From Micrasema longulum (Eukaryota; Arthropoda; Insecta; Trichoptera; Brachycentridae): a DNA stretch of 64,000 nt. The notes beneath the pieces were generated by a model. The model had not been told where the DNA came from. It ran no database searches and worked only from the letters and a program-made list of their open reading frames with translations. Made by a program: the position numbers and the translations under genes. The stretch covers positions 81,562 to 145,561 of the forward strand of contig JAGVSM010003683.1 of assembly GCA_022494885.1 (NCBI GenBank), written 5' to 3'. Within the stretch, counting starts at the first letter, position 1. Every line of letters begins with the position of its first letter. This document shows positions 1 to 10,224 of the stretch, piece after piece.

Positions 1-169
1 TTTAGAGCCTAAATAATCTAAATAACACCTTTATTTTATCAGTTGGTTGGAAGAAGTTGCCATTAGGCAATAAATCCACCAATGTAAGATTTATAAATAT
101 AAAGAAATAAACAAAAATACGTATCTAAGTAAACCAATTTTCATTTAATAATATGTATTTTTTTTAAAA

Positions 170-364
170 TCACTTTTCTAAAAAATAACGAGTGAAATTA
201 CATTTAAATGCATTAACAGAGTTTGTATTGAAAATTTCAAATATTTGTTCAAACTTATTTCCAGACCTATGTATCCTGGATAAAGGTGAATGCATTTCAA
301 AGTTGGTTTGAGAATTGTAACAAAAAAATAATTCTTTACTTCTCGTGCACCTACCAGGCATTCA
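170..364 (-). mobile_element. LINE reverse-transcriptase C-terminal remnant
   Basis: The minus strand encodes about 63 open codons ending at a stop. The string HSPLSRIHRSGNK matches HSPMPRIFRSANK in the plus-strand frame near 41.36 kb at most positions. After it comes a phenylalanine/asparagine-rich stretch (FEIFNTNSVNAFK) of the kind that closes jockey/CR1-type LINE ORF2 proteins. The fragment is 5'-truncated, as LINE copies usually are, and there is no endonuclease or catalytic RT block. I infer a dead ORF2 tail, not a host gene. Confidence 0.5.
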
Positions 365-420
365 AATTTGGATTAGTCCAAGTGGAGCAGGGTTGTAAAT
401 TATTGATTTTATTGTTTTAA

Positions 421-1600
421 AAAGGAAAAACAAATCAACAAAAACTCTTCTGTCTGACAATTCAAGTAATCTCATTTGTTATAAATTCAAATTATTGACA
501 GCGTAAAATAAAAAAAAATCTCCATACTTATTCCAATCTCACCTGTTTCACGGGTAATATTATAGTTCGTAGTTTACAATTTATTATTAGTAGGGGTGCT
601 AAGTACTAATATTACGCTCTTCCAAATATGAAACAATTTGATTTAATGTCGCTTACAATTCGCAAAACCATTGTTACTGAAATCCAACAGTATTTGCATA
701 AATTCAAAATAAATTCGCTGTACCGCACTGGGTTGGTTTACAAGCAGCCCCAAAATTTGAATTTCCAACGAGACCAACATGCGCCATCAGAAGTATATTT
801 ACTTTGGGGACCTCCATGTCCTCCATACAACTAATAATTATATTAAGCGGTGAGTCTACTTCTTTTTTAAAATTTATTTATTTCTGAAACCAACACAGCC
901 ATAGTAATAAACTATACATTAATAATAGCAACAAATAACAAAACCAATTATGGGTTACATATAGGAACGACTTGCAAATCAATACAGTGATGATTTTGAT
1001 TTATTTTATACCACGCCGCTGATGACCAAGTCCTGTGTTTTGAAAAAGAATTAACAATCAAAAATTCAAATAATGATTTGTTCTTTACTTTTGTTTTGAC
1101 TCTTTACTCTTGTGTGTATATCTATTTTTAAAATTTATTATTGTTTAATATAAATATTTATTTTATAAACCATGAAGTAAACTTTTTAACTTTCCTTTTA
1201 AAGCACTTTCTTTTTGTTTTCTTCTCTTCCTCTTTTTTAAAAACTGCTATTTCCTTTTATTTACCTTTCTTTTTTAAAGGTATTTGATATTTGTTACAGA
1301 TGTAATAATTCTTTTTTATACATAAATACTGTTTACCATTGTATACTTTTCTCGATGTTTTTGATCTTTTTTTAAAATTATGTTATTTTTTGTTGTATTT
1401 TTTCTTCACTGGTTTTATTGCAATTTTGTAAAAGGTTTACGGAACCATAAATAAATAAAAATGAACAAAAGCTTATAAAAACAAAACATACAGTTAGCTA
1501 GGGGAAAAGGAAGTGGGATGGGAAAATAGGAAAGGAAGATAAGAAGAAGAAAATATTAAATAAATATAAAACAATGAAAAAAGAAATAAAAATTTATATA
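421..1600. other. AT-rich stretch, no gene seen
   Basis: There are short A/T homopolymers and low-complexity T-rich runs. A small open frame at 628-834 on the plus strand has no recognisable motif, and I do not support it as a gene. No RNA gene or repeat family used elsewhere in this window is evident. Confidence 0.5.
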
Positions 1601-1604
1601 AATG

Positions 1605-1735
1605 TACACATACAACATACATACATATACATACACACACACATCCATATATATACATAAACATACATACATACACATACATACATACATACATACATAC
1701 ATGAACATATACGCATACACTAATACACATACATA
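1605..1735. repeat. CATA/CA microsatellite
   Basis: Runs of CATA and CACA units with short interruptions. The long minus-strand open frame across it is only a translation of the repeat (Cys-Val-Tyr-Met). Confidence 0.9.
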
Positions 1736-2042
1736 TAATTAATAATAAGATAATAAAAACTAATAAGTGAAACAATAAAAAAATAGTAACTGAAAATTTG
1801 GCTCTTGAGACGTCTCTATCGCAATTTTGATTTACTTTTTAAAACAGTATTTTTTCTCGTTAAAATAATCAATCGCGCTAAATTTTTTATCGTATATCGA
1901 GCATACTCGATAAATACTTCGCAAACAATTATTACATTTTTGTCCAATAATATTATAATTAAGATATTAATTTCATGGTGTTATCAAGCAGAGGTGATAC
2001 TGCTAGTTAGGCCTACACCACATATATTAGTGAAGCCTTAAG

Positions 2043-2214
2043 ATCCTAAACCACGCTTGCCTACTTCACATGGCATCAGGTTCTCGTGGTCTTAGACATC
2101 CATAACTGACAGCTTGTCGGCAGTTCACGTCCGAACTGCGGGATGTGAACCTGTCTTGGGAGGATATTTAAGAGGCCCGGAAAGATTCCATAGATGTTTT
2201 ACCTTGGATCAAGT
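2043..2214 (+). mobile_element. RTE-like LINE C-terminal fragment
   Basis: One reading frame with two in-frame stops gives ILNHACLLHMASGSRG and then ELRDVNLSWEDI followed by EARKDSI. The 'LRD-N-L-SW-E' block is the C-terminal tail common in RTE/craig-type LINE polyproteins. A minus-strand relative at 43.3-43.5 kb reads SERRDANLTWKDA followed by ELASDRN, which supports a shared family. It is inactive and truncated on both sides. Confidence 0.55.
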
Positions 2215-2557
2215 TATAAATATTTTGCAGTAGTAATGATTATCTTGAAATACGAGTAACTTGCTATTTGAGTAAAAATGCTAATTCTCTGATAACTTCT
2301 TAGAAACGCCCCAGATTTCCATTATTGAATTCCTAATTTCCCCCGCAAAATTGTTATAGTAAAAAATATGTATTCATAATAATTTCTTGTTATTTTTATT
2401 TGTACTAAAAACAAGCCAATAAAATTGTATTTATTATTGATTTGGCGTGATCTAGATTTCGTTTACTTCTGTCTAAAAATTTTAATAAATTAATTAAAAA
2501 CAAAAACGTATTTTATAATTTTTATACTTTTACTTTATTATTTTATGTACGCCTCAT
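2215..2557. other. AT-rich spacer, nothing recognised
   Basis: No open frame, RNA-like fold or repeat shared with the rest of the window was recognised here. Confidence 0.4.
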
Positions 2558-2830
2558 CGGCCTCATAGTGTAGTAGTCAGCGCGTTTGCCTACCAGGCAA
2601 GAGTTCTCGGGTTCGATTTCCGAAAAGGTTGACATGAAATATTTATTTAAAGAGGTATTTTTTTACTAGAATATTTCATTATCCCTGAACTGGCACTTGA
2701 AGGTTAAAACTGATCATCTTACTTTCATGCAACAAAAATGATCAATATACGCTTCAATCGGTGTACCAATCCAGTGCTCTATGCACCATTATGTGCGGTA
2801 AGGGAATGGTGGTGGTTTAATGTAATGTCA
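2558..2830 (+). repeat. SINE-A, tRNA-derived SINE
   Basis: The head GGCCTCATAGTGTAGTAGTC looks like a Pol III A box, and GGTTCGATTTCC like a B box about 40 bases later. The unrelated body carries the family landmarks: a '...CCCTGAACTGGCAC' segment, 'CATCTTACTTTCATG', and 'GTGCTCTATGCACCATTA' near the 3' end. Other copies lie near 22.7, 29.9, 31.7, 32.2, 35.5, 37.4, 42.2, 43.8, 52.9, 55.3 and 63.4 kb. SINEs are mobilised in trans by LINEs; this one has no coding capacity. Confidence 0.8.
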
Positions 2831-3149
2831 TATGTTTCATGCGCATAAGTACATTTTGTTCACTTATAACAGCTATAAAATTAGTAAGAACAACCCTTGA
2901 CCAACTGTAACTATTCTATTGTCGGTTTGTAGGAATAAGCAAAATGTCTTCCATTGTTAATATTATATATTGTTCATAAAGTTGAATAAATAAATAAATA
3001 GATAACAAAACTCAATTATTGTGCAATTTGTTACAATGTCAAATTTAATCCTCATTTACATTTAAATAATTTTCTCGGGGGTCCGATATTCCGAACATGT
3101 ACTACGCATTGAAAAACTACATATTTAACAATGCATTCTCTTTATGATG

Positions 3150-3500
3150 TAAATTTGGAAGTATTTACAGGGCCTGTCAACTATCAATGGCTGGTTTAAG
3201 TAATCATTTACTAATTTTACTATATTTTCAATTCACAATACAGGCGCCGTGGCGCAGTTGGTTAGACGGTCAATTGTAAAACTGGTGTTGCGGGTTAGAC
3301 TCCCGCCAGTTGCAAGAAAAAATTCCAAGAAATATTTCTTCCGAAATTGGTCTGAGAGTTGTATATTTTTCATCATTTCCTCCTTTCCATCCATTAATTT
3401 TTGTGCCACAAAAAACTTAAACCTTTTTTTTTGTGGGTAAGGTTAATTAAAATAATTTGACCTACTAGGCAACAACGCCTAAAAATTATAATTTGTACAA
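3150..3500 (+). mobile_element. FB foldback element fragment, interrupted
   Basis: The sequence 'GGAAGTATTTACAGGGCCTG' and 'AATGGCTGGTTTAAGT' matches the FB arm. The inner FB motif 'CTACTAGGCAACAACGCCT' follows near 3465. The two FB pieces are separated by the tRNA-like insert at 3243. This is a diverged partial copy. Confidence 0.5.
3243..3316 (+). pseudogene. tRNA-like relic (pseudo-tRNA or lone SINE head)
   Basis: GGCGCCGTGGCGCAGTTGGT resembles a tRNA acceptor plus D-arm (A box). GCGGGTTAGACTCCCGC makes a perfect 5-bp T-arm stem, but its loop has A in place of the invariant C of TTCGA. The anticodon arm (CAATTGTAAAACTGG) does not close into a clean 5-bp stem, and the 3' acceptor strand does not pair with the 5' end. 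I therefore call it non-functional. It sits inside an FB element, so it was probably inserted there. Confidence 0.5.
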
Positions 3501-3747
3501 ATATTTTTAGATGATTTGGTTGAAAGAACTATATTTTGAATATGTCTTAATGTTTGTAGCTTCATCTTTAATTCAAAACTTTTGCGAGTTTTCCAAGATT
3601 GGTAGGATCACAACAGATATGAGGAACAAGTGAAAATGAATGTTAATGCATATCAGGATAAAAAATATTTTAATGTTTGAAAATCGTTTACTTAAAATTT
3701 TTAAATTCTTTATCGGTACTCAAATGTTTGTTAATCTTGAACAGATA

Positions 3748-3945
3748 TTTTTTTTTAAGTACATAAAATATTTGCGTTCTTATGATTTACCAAAATATTT
3801 CATTTTGAGGGCTATTTTCAACGAGTTGTAAATAACCCACTACTAAAAAAAAATGGGAATCAAGGTGGGATAGAGTGGGATTTGAACCACGAACCTTTGA
3901 GCAGTGAATCCGAAACACTAGCCATGGGACCACAACGCGATTTAG
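3748..3945 (-). repeat. SINE-B, tRNA-derived SINE
   Basis: On the minus strand the tRNA-like head carries a B box (GGTTCAAATCCCAC). It is followed by the family body: CCCATTTTTTTTTAGTAGTGGG-like sequence, then GTTATTTACAACTCGTTGAA and a tail ending in GAACGCAAATATTT. It shares this order with copies near 11.9, 22.5, 31.3 and 46.9 kb. Confidence 0.8.
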
Positions 3946-4589
3946 TTTACATGTACTATAACGTATAATATACGTATGAAATATACGTATAAGTGCGAGT
4001 AAAGTAAACTCCTATCCTAACTAAGTGAGTAAATATTAAACGTAGTTCTGTCTTATTAGCTTCTTAATTAGTTTGGCCTACGGTAATCATTTATTTACGC
4101 TACGCTGACGATTAGTGTCAGCTTAGGCGTCTGAAAGTTGGTCGCAAAGGTACACAGAGTATACATTGTTGATTATAATAAGGAGTTATTAATTTAACAT
4201 TAATGAAGCTTACACCTTTCTTGCATTTGAAGCAAAGCTCTTTGTCAACATATGAAAAGACACGTTCAGTTTGTCTCAAGTTGTTTCCTTACGCACTACA
4301 TAATGAAAATCACAGATTTAAATGGCTAAACAAGACTTTCTGATGTAAATTATCAAAATTGTGTTCCTTTTGCTACACTTTGAAGTGAACTTATCTCTCC
4401 ACTTGATTTCCTTTATTAGAATTTTTACTTGAGTGCAGGGTTCTGGTTCTATTTAACACACAAAACTGTATCATTCATCCACTTGGTCACAAGGGAATCA
4501 TTCTTAATGATTTTTTTTTTAAATTTCATATTTAAAGCACTAACTGTGTGGTCATTTATTATAATAAAATAAATGAAAAAAATTTATTT

Positions 4590-4908
4590 TTAACCACTAA
4601 TTTTGAATTTTTTCTACCGGCCGTTTTCAAAGTTATACAAACTTTTTTATCGAGATATACTTAACTTATGAATTCTATCTTATTTTATTTTATTAATATT
4701 ATGCTACACATATGGAGCTGATAAAACATGTCTTTTTTGTCTTTTAAGGATGGGAAGCGTAATTGGAGATGAATACGCTCAAAACTAGACAGGAGTGGTA
4801 AAATAAATAGGATAGAATTCACTATTTAAGTATCCCTTGATAAAGAAGCTTGTAAAGCTTTGAAACCGGTCGGTAGAAAAAATAAAAATCAAGTGGTTAA
4901 AAAAAACT
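4590..4908. mobile_element. Palindromic element with GAAACCGGT ends, Penelope-like candidate
   Basis: Two arms of about 95 bases are inverted copies of each other. The left arm starts AACCACTAATTTTG and runs through TTTCTACCGGCCG to GAATTCTATCTTA. The right arm ends GAAACCGGTCGGTAGAAAAA and then AAGTGGTT, and contains GATAGAATTC. Each arm contains a hammerhead-like block: in the right arm TTGATAAAG, a self-pairing AAGCTTGTAAAGCTT, then GAAACCGGTC. Tail-to-tail terminal repeats and short-stem-III hammerheads are known from Penelope-like retroelements. Assignment here is by resemblance only; no reverse transcriptase is present. Confidence 0.5.
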
Positions 4909-5329
4909 TGTTTTATTTATTTATATATAAACTCACTATAGAGACGACCCTAGCTATGTCTCTTACCTCGTGTATAGTGGGTTTAAGGTTTGACCAATGA
5001 AATCACAATCATTATATAAATGTGAATTTTTTCAGCCTGTCAGTTTTGTGGGATAGTATAATTTACGATTGTAATTAGGCTTCTCGGTTTTTTGTGGAGC
5101 ATAAAAAATATAAAGAAGGGAAGCAGTTATTTAAAGTTCAAATACCTATATTCAAACTCCATGCGTTAGAAAAACATGCAAAATAACACGAATCAATAAA
5201 AATTAGATTATTCAAGGTTGCGAATAATATTTTAAATAATACTCATCAAAAAAAATAATTACCAAGATCTATATTGATGTGGTGTTATCTTTTTTTTGTT
5301 TCCTAATTTAAAAAATACGTGCCAATGTA

Positions 5330-5620
5330 AACACCAATCGCCGATTCGATGTGAAATTGAAGGGCCGCAGAATCATCGGGTTAATATAACTCCCCTATTT
5401 CTCTTGAAGTACCACGTCAAGTGGAGTTTATTTTGCGGTTATTCAATTTAGGGTATATTTCATCTGACGCCGCGATCCCACGTCTCATGTAAATCAGCTT
5501 CGGGTGGAACCTAACGGGAAATTCAAACGGGAGATCGCTCCTAATGGTGATATTCTCGCAGATAGCGGGTATTCGCCTACGATGAAACGCCGCAACGAGA
5601 ATTTATTTTGGGATCTTTAA
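5330..5620. other. Complex non-coding block, possible regulatory sequence
   Basis: This block is GC-richer and less repetitive than its surroundings, without an open frame on either strand. It holds many short CG-containing words (CCGATTCGATG, GACGCCGCGATCCC, GATAGCGGGTATTCGC). It ends where the LINE at 5622 begins. A conserved enhancer is possible but cannot be shown from one sequence. Confidence 0.3.
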
Positions 5621-5892
5621 GTGCAGTCATATCACTCCACTACTTAGGAAATTTCACTGACTAGGTTTTCCACAGAGTAACTACTACTAATACAAATCTA
5701 GCTTATACTTGGTCAAAACTAAATGCCAAATATTAAACTCTTGAATAATACCAGTAAGTGTGTGAGAATCCCACAACCTTACTATGACTTAGAACTCCAA
5801 ACTTCTGAATTTTGGGAACAATTAAGTATAAAGTGGTTTGATTTTATAATTAACATTGAAAAACATTGCAATTTCTCTTAACAAACGTTTTA

Positions 5893-5985
5893 AGGAGGCA
5901 GCGGTGGACCTTGATCGGACACATGCTGCGGATGCCTTAGAAGAGCCTTGACTCTAGCTGCATCTTTTTTACACCTGCAGTCTTC
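5893..5985 (+). mobile_element. RTE-like LINE fragment inside the LINE
   Basis: One frame reads RRQRWTLIGHMLRMP, a close match to the conserved 'RRW-W-GH-LRMP' C-terminal block of RTE/R4-type LINE polyproteins. Seven codons further it reads SSCIFFTPA. It lies in the extra 370 bases that split the surrounding CR1-like copy, so it is either a nested insertion or a recombined fragment. Confidence 0.55.
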
Positions 5986-6267
5986 CGTCGTCAGGATACA
6001 GGATTGACGTACCAGAATGTGAAAGTGCTGGCTAATGATAGAATCTCCAGGAGGCATATATGTATAAGTGACTGCACAACTTTGCTCCGCAATATTTAAT
6101 AGAACTATTCATTCCAGACAAACTAGCTGAAGGCGCATTTGCGGTCGCAGGCCCTATGGCATGGAATGCTCTCCTAGCAGAGGTTCGAGTCTGTGAAAGT
6201 GAAGTGATGTTTCGAAAAAAACTTAAAACCAACTTGTTCTCTTAATCATTTGAATAAATCCGTAGCA

Positions 6268-6783
6268 TATTTATAAATTTATTTATTTATTTTTATTCAT
6301 TCAAAATTACACTTGTTTAAATATTAATGAATTTATTAAGGCTTTTTAGGCTAAGCCCGTGTCAAGCCATAATAAATGACAATATAAATACAAAGTAAAA
6401 TTAATAAAAATAAATTATAATGAAATGAGATGCAATAGTATAACAATCTAGAAAAAAAATTAAAAGTAATAATATTAAAATTCCAAAGAATAAAATGCAA
6501 AAAAGATAATCAGAAATAATGTTTCAAATTTTAATTATACTAATTAAGATTCACATATAATTGAATATACAAAATAAAAGTACCATTAAAATCAATTAAA
6601 TAATAGTAAAATATAGTTGTATTAAGAAAAAACTAAATAAGAGTATCATTGAAATCAACAGAAAAATAAGGTATATATAAAAACATAATTGAAATGATAA
6701 TTGAGATATGTTTTCTACAAACTCACTCAATGCTGTAGTAAAAAATATAACTAATAGGAGTAATAAATAATAAATAATCTGGT
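6268..6783 (-). mobile_element. Nested retroelement tail (antisense)
   Basis: This block interrupts the LINE 3' UTR exactly between two segments that are contiguous in the 59.0-kb copy (after CCGTAGCAT and before AACAAAAAAACGG). Read on the minus strand it ends in CAAGTGTAATTTTGAATG and then an (A)nTAAAT-rich tail, as expected for a LINE-type 3' end. Its body is too decayed for a protein call. Confidence 0.5.
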
Positions 6784-6896
6784 AACAAAAAAACGGTTTC
6801 AATTAAATTACAAATTTTAAAGCTTTAATTAAATTTATTTATTTATAGAATCACTATGGAAAGCGCCCTTGAGGTATTTTATTCCAAAAATAGCGC

Positions 6897-6950
6897 TATA
6901 TATATATATATATTTATATATATTATATATTATACTATATTATTTATGTT
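6897..6950. repeat. TA-rich microsatellite
   Basis: Alternating TA/TATT units directly follow the 3' end of the LINE relic. This may be expansion of its simple-repeat tail. Confidence 0.8.
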
Positions 6951-7042
6951 TAAGTAACATATATTCTTAGCACATGTATATACTTTATATTTGTATAATA
7001 ATGATTTTTAATTTCTTAAATTTGATTACCTAGGCATTTATA

Positions 7043-7130
7043 ATTAAGTAAGTCGTAAAAACGATGAAACCGGTCACTGGATATTCCAAATTTGTAGATT
7101 AAAGTATCACTCGTGTTTTATTTATATAAT
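7043..7130 (+). mobile_element. Solo GAAACCGGTC tail of the palindromic element family
   Basis: The sequence AAACGATGAAACCGGTCACTGG, then ATATTCCAAATTTGTAGATT and TATCACTCGTG, matches the two arms of the element at 27.0-27.7 kb. The upstream hammerhead half is degenerate here. Confidence 0.5.
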
Positions 7131-7454
7131 AAATTATAATTAAGTAATTTAAGGTTTTCTTTTTTTATGTTATTGTTTTATTAGTAAAGGACTACTTACG
7201 CTCTAAAGACAAAAAATCATCTTAGAACAGGCTGTGCCATAATAGATGGAGACTATCATAAACAGAGAACACTCCGTTTTCATTTTACATTAATTGGTTT
7301 TACATAGATTCCCTGTTATTAAGTATGTATATTTTTTTTTTTGCAATAAATTTATAAATAAAATAATAAGTTATCCATAGTAATAATAAAAAGGTATTTC
7401 ACCCAAAACAACTATATCTACGGCGATAAGAAAAGGTATTATATATGTACCCAA

Positions 7455-7600
7455 CAAGAGCATTAAACTTGGCGAACGCGCATTTGCTGTCGTAGGCCTT
7501 ATGACATGGAGTGCTGTCCTAGCAGAAGTGATGTACGGAAAAAAACTTGAGACACGCCCGTTGTCTAAATCATTTGATTGAATAAATCTGCAAAATGTGA
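7455..7600 (+). mobile_element. CR1-like LINE ORF2 tail, short copy
   Basis: One open frame reads ERAFAVVGLMTWSAVLAE, then VMYGKKLETRPLSKSFD and a stop. It is the same ORF2 terminus as at 6.1 and 58.9 kb with an internal deletion (the CESEVMF segment is lost). A truncated pseudogene. Confidence 0.7.
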
Positions 7601-8239
7601 TGAAAATCTAAGATATTTTACAGATTTTTTAAACGAAAAATTAAAAGAATATTAGCTTAATTAAGTGATCACTTCACAGACTGTAACATTTACTAATCTA
7701 CGTGTGCATAGACATTCATATTTCTTTTATTTTTTCTGTTGATTTTTGCTCAATAAAACAAGTGAAACATTTATTGATTTCGCAATCTGGGAATAACAGT
7801 GTGGGGGCGCAATTCAAAAAACTTATTATAACAGAAGAGTTACTAACAGATCCGCGCCAGATGAGTAAACTTAAATTTATTCGATAAAACAAAGGCATTA
7901 CTTAAGGTACACGCACTAGTGCCATCTGTTTTTAATGTTTTCAGAGAAAACGGTGGCATTATGCTAATTGTGCAACTATTATTATTTGAATTTGAGTAAA
8001 ACATTTCAGCAAAACATCGACATTTTTGCTTTTAGAGCACATTATCGATAAAATCAAAAAATGAGCTCTGCATTGGTGTAGACAGCGAAAAAACAGCTTA
8101 AAATATATACAATGAAGACCAAAAAAGACTTGGTATAATTAAATCTAACAACCACTTTAAGTTGGACATGCCAAAAGTCGGAATAATCGGCGCGCGTATA
8201 AATGTAGAGGAAACGAGATATGTATGCAAATATAGAGTG

Positions 8240-8300
8240 ACGTGGCGTTCTGTTTTTTCTGCCTACCCTTACGGGGAAACGGCGTGATGGTTTGTTGTTG
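8240..8300 (+). repeat. Short LINE-tail-like motif
   Basis: The motif TGCCTACCCTTACGGGGAAA with GGCGTGATGG resembles the 3' tails of RTE elements common in moth genomes, from memory of such sequences. A weaker relative, CTTACCCCATGGAGAATC then GCGTGATGG, lies at 13451-13480. No coding part is present. Confidence 0.3.
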
Positions 8301-8309
8301 TTGCTGTCA

Positions 8310-9800
8310 AAGTAACGCCTGAAAATTATTTTAAATATTATATTTATTTTGAAAATTTAAGAAGCCAAATATTTTCTCATATTAATCGAATTTAAGGTTT
8401 GTTACGGTTAATGCATGGTTACGGAATTTGTAAAACAAAATGAATTCGTTGAAAAACACAAGTAAACAAAAAGCAAGGGTGTATTATTATTATTAATATT
8501 GGTTTCAAAGCCAGGGCTAAATTTAATGGTCTATTTCTTTTTTATACAGTGTCCAACATTTCCAGGGGTAAGGTGGTCATATATTACTCCAAATCCTTCA
8601 TGGGGGAATAGCTCAACATCGAGCCTTCATAAATCTGGGTGCAGGACGCTGCGCAAGGATTAAGGGTGCGCGTGGAAGAATAATTTGTTTGATGGGTGGT
8701 AAAAGCTCTTCTTAATGTATGAAAGCCTGGTAACGGACATCCCTTGTTTGGCTTTTAACGATATAGTATGCTATAAGGTTTAGTAAGACCCACATTCAGA
8801 TTTTTAAGATTTTCAAATAATTTTGAACTACTTTTTGCAAATATTATCTTTTCCCTAATTTTTTGAAAGATAGAACATGAGGCTTTAAAGCAGTTGTAAT
8901 TTTTTTTTAATTCTTGAGCGAGTACTTTATCACATACAATATTAATAAACCAATATTTTATTTCATGTAATTTCGCAAGTTGGATTTGACTTAAAATCGT
9001 TTGTTTTTATTTATTCATTCTTCTTGTGATATTTGAGTAGTGTAGTGTCAATGACGGATATCTTTCATTCTGGTAGAAATATAGATAATAATTGATTTTG
9101 ATAGATTTTGACTCATACTGTAGAATGGTACTATCTATGCGTTACAAAAACGGATGGAAAGTATAGAAAAACGGCATCAAAATCAAAATCATTCAAAATC
9201 AGACACCTGTAAAACCAACCAATCAGAAGCCGGTATTTGGGTAACGTGATTAGTAAACTGTCATGGCGGGTAGTATGTTGCCGTCAATTGTTCGTTGTGA
9301 TACGCTAAATCAAAAGATTTTCTGAAAAAAAAATAATCTTATTTATTATTAAAAAAAACATTATCACAATACCAAATCCACACCTGACAATGAATTTGAA
9401 TGGTTGGATCAAAAACGGACATCTGTGACTGAGTTTGTGTCAAGGGCGGACATCTACAAGTTTTTTAATCAAAAGCGGACAACCGATTTTTAACAGTTAA
9501 ATTTCAGCAACTAGTAAAAAATATTGATATTTTTAACTGGAAATATGGGTTTTGATACAATCAAAGTATTGGGATACAAAACAAAAATAATCTATCAATA
9601 GATCTATCAGGATTAAAAACTGAGTGTAGCTAAAAATCATTTAGATGACAAATGTCCGTCTTTTACTACTCATTTAATGCATCTAACCTTTTGTTGCAGT
9701 TAATACATTACACGTGTTTATCTATGTATGCATATACGAGGTTTTTTGCATGTGTGGGACTTACTTATAAACCCGGCATAAAGTTACACCTAGGCATAGT
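8310..9800. other. No gene seen; three CGGACA words
   Basis: A mixed AT-rich stretch. Three CGGACA words on the plus strand (9416, 9447, 9476) are spaced about 30 bases apart, two of them within ATCAAAAnCGGACA contexts. No open frame or known repeat explains the block. Confidence 0.35.
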
Positions 9801-9809
9801 TGCTGAAGT

Positions 9810-10141
9810 ACATCTTGAGTGGTTTATGCTATGTATATGTGCCGCATGTAATGTATATGTTTGTGTATGTTTTATATGTGCGTTCATGTGTGTGCGTGGA
9901 TGGCTCGGAGTGTACATTTGGTATTTTTATTTATTACCTCAATGGAAAAGGCAAATGTCAACAATTATCCTTTTTTCACTTAAAGTTCTTATTTATTTTT
10001 TATTTTTTGTCACAGTTAATGTTTATATCTTTTTAATTTATGAAAACTTAATTGGTCTTTTTATGTTAAAAAAATGTTGTTTTTAATACTGATTTTGTAT
10101 GACTGTATGTTTTCTAAATAAAATAAAAAAAAAAAAAAATA
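9810..10141 (+). mobile_element. Retroelement 3' tail, copy 1, with poly(A)
   Basis: The block from CATCTTGAGTGGTTTATGC to TGTATGTTTTCTAAATAAA plus a poly(A) run is repeated in the same orientation and order at 63646-64000. It has an AATAAA signal followed by A-rich sequence, which indicates retrotransposition of a polyadenylated transcript. Overlapping open frames reflect TGTATGTG-rich sequence and are not supported as genes. Confidence 0.75.
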
Positions 10142-10224
10142 GCGGTAGAATATTCCAATCCGTATTCTAACACTACGCCTAGATATGTATTTACAAAATA
10201 ACATCGCATGGATTCGAGCATATC

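Larger units (their letters stand above)
5622..6905 (+). mobile_element. CR1-like LINE ORF2 tail plus 3' UTR, broken by insertions
   Basis: The copy is collinear with the better LINE at 58.6 kb. The segment 5622-5677 matches 'CAGTCATATCACCCCACTAC'. After about 370 foreign bases, 6046-6250 encodes AFAVAGPMAWNAL and CESEVMFRKKLK. The tail around 6790-6905 (AGCGCCCTTGAGGTATTTTA) matches the LINE 3' UTR. A second insertion separates 6267 from 6784. This is a pseudogene with no catalytic RT block. Confidence 0.75.

Noticed and set aside
1494..1775. A 93-codon minus-strand open frame, Cys/Val/Tyr-rich
   Set aside because: It is a translation of the CATA/CA microsatellite and flanking A-rich sequence; no domain.
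2558..2640. Possible functional tRNA gene from A and B boxes
   Set aside because: The same head is attached to a common body in many copies, so it is a SINE head; cloverleaf pairing is incomplete.
9652..10086. A 144-codon plus-strand open frame, the longest in the window
   Set aside because: It overlaps a repeated retroelement tail rich in TGTATGTG. The second copy at 63.6 kb does not keep the frame through the variable middle, and no domain is seen.
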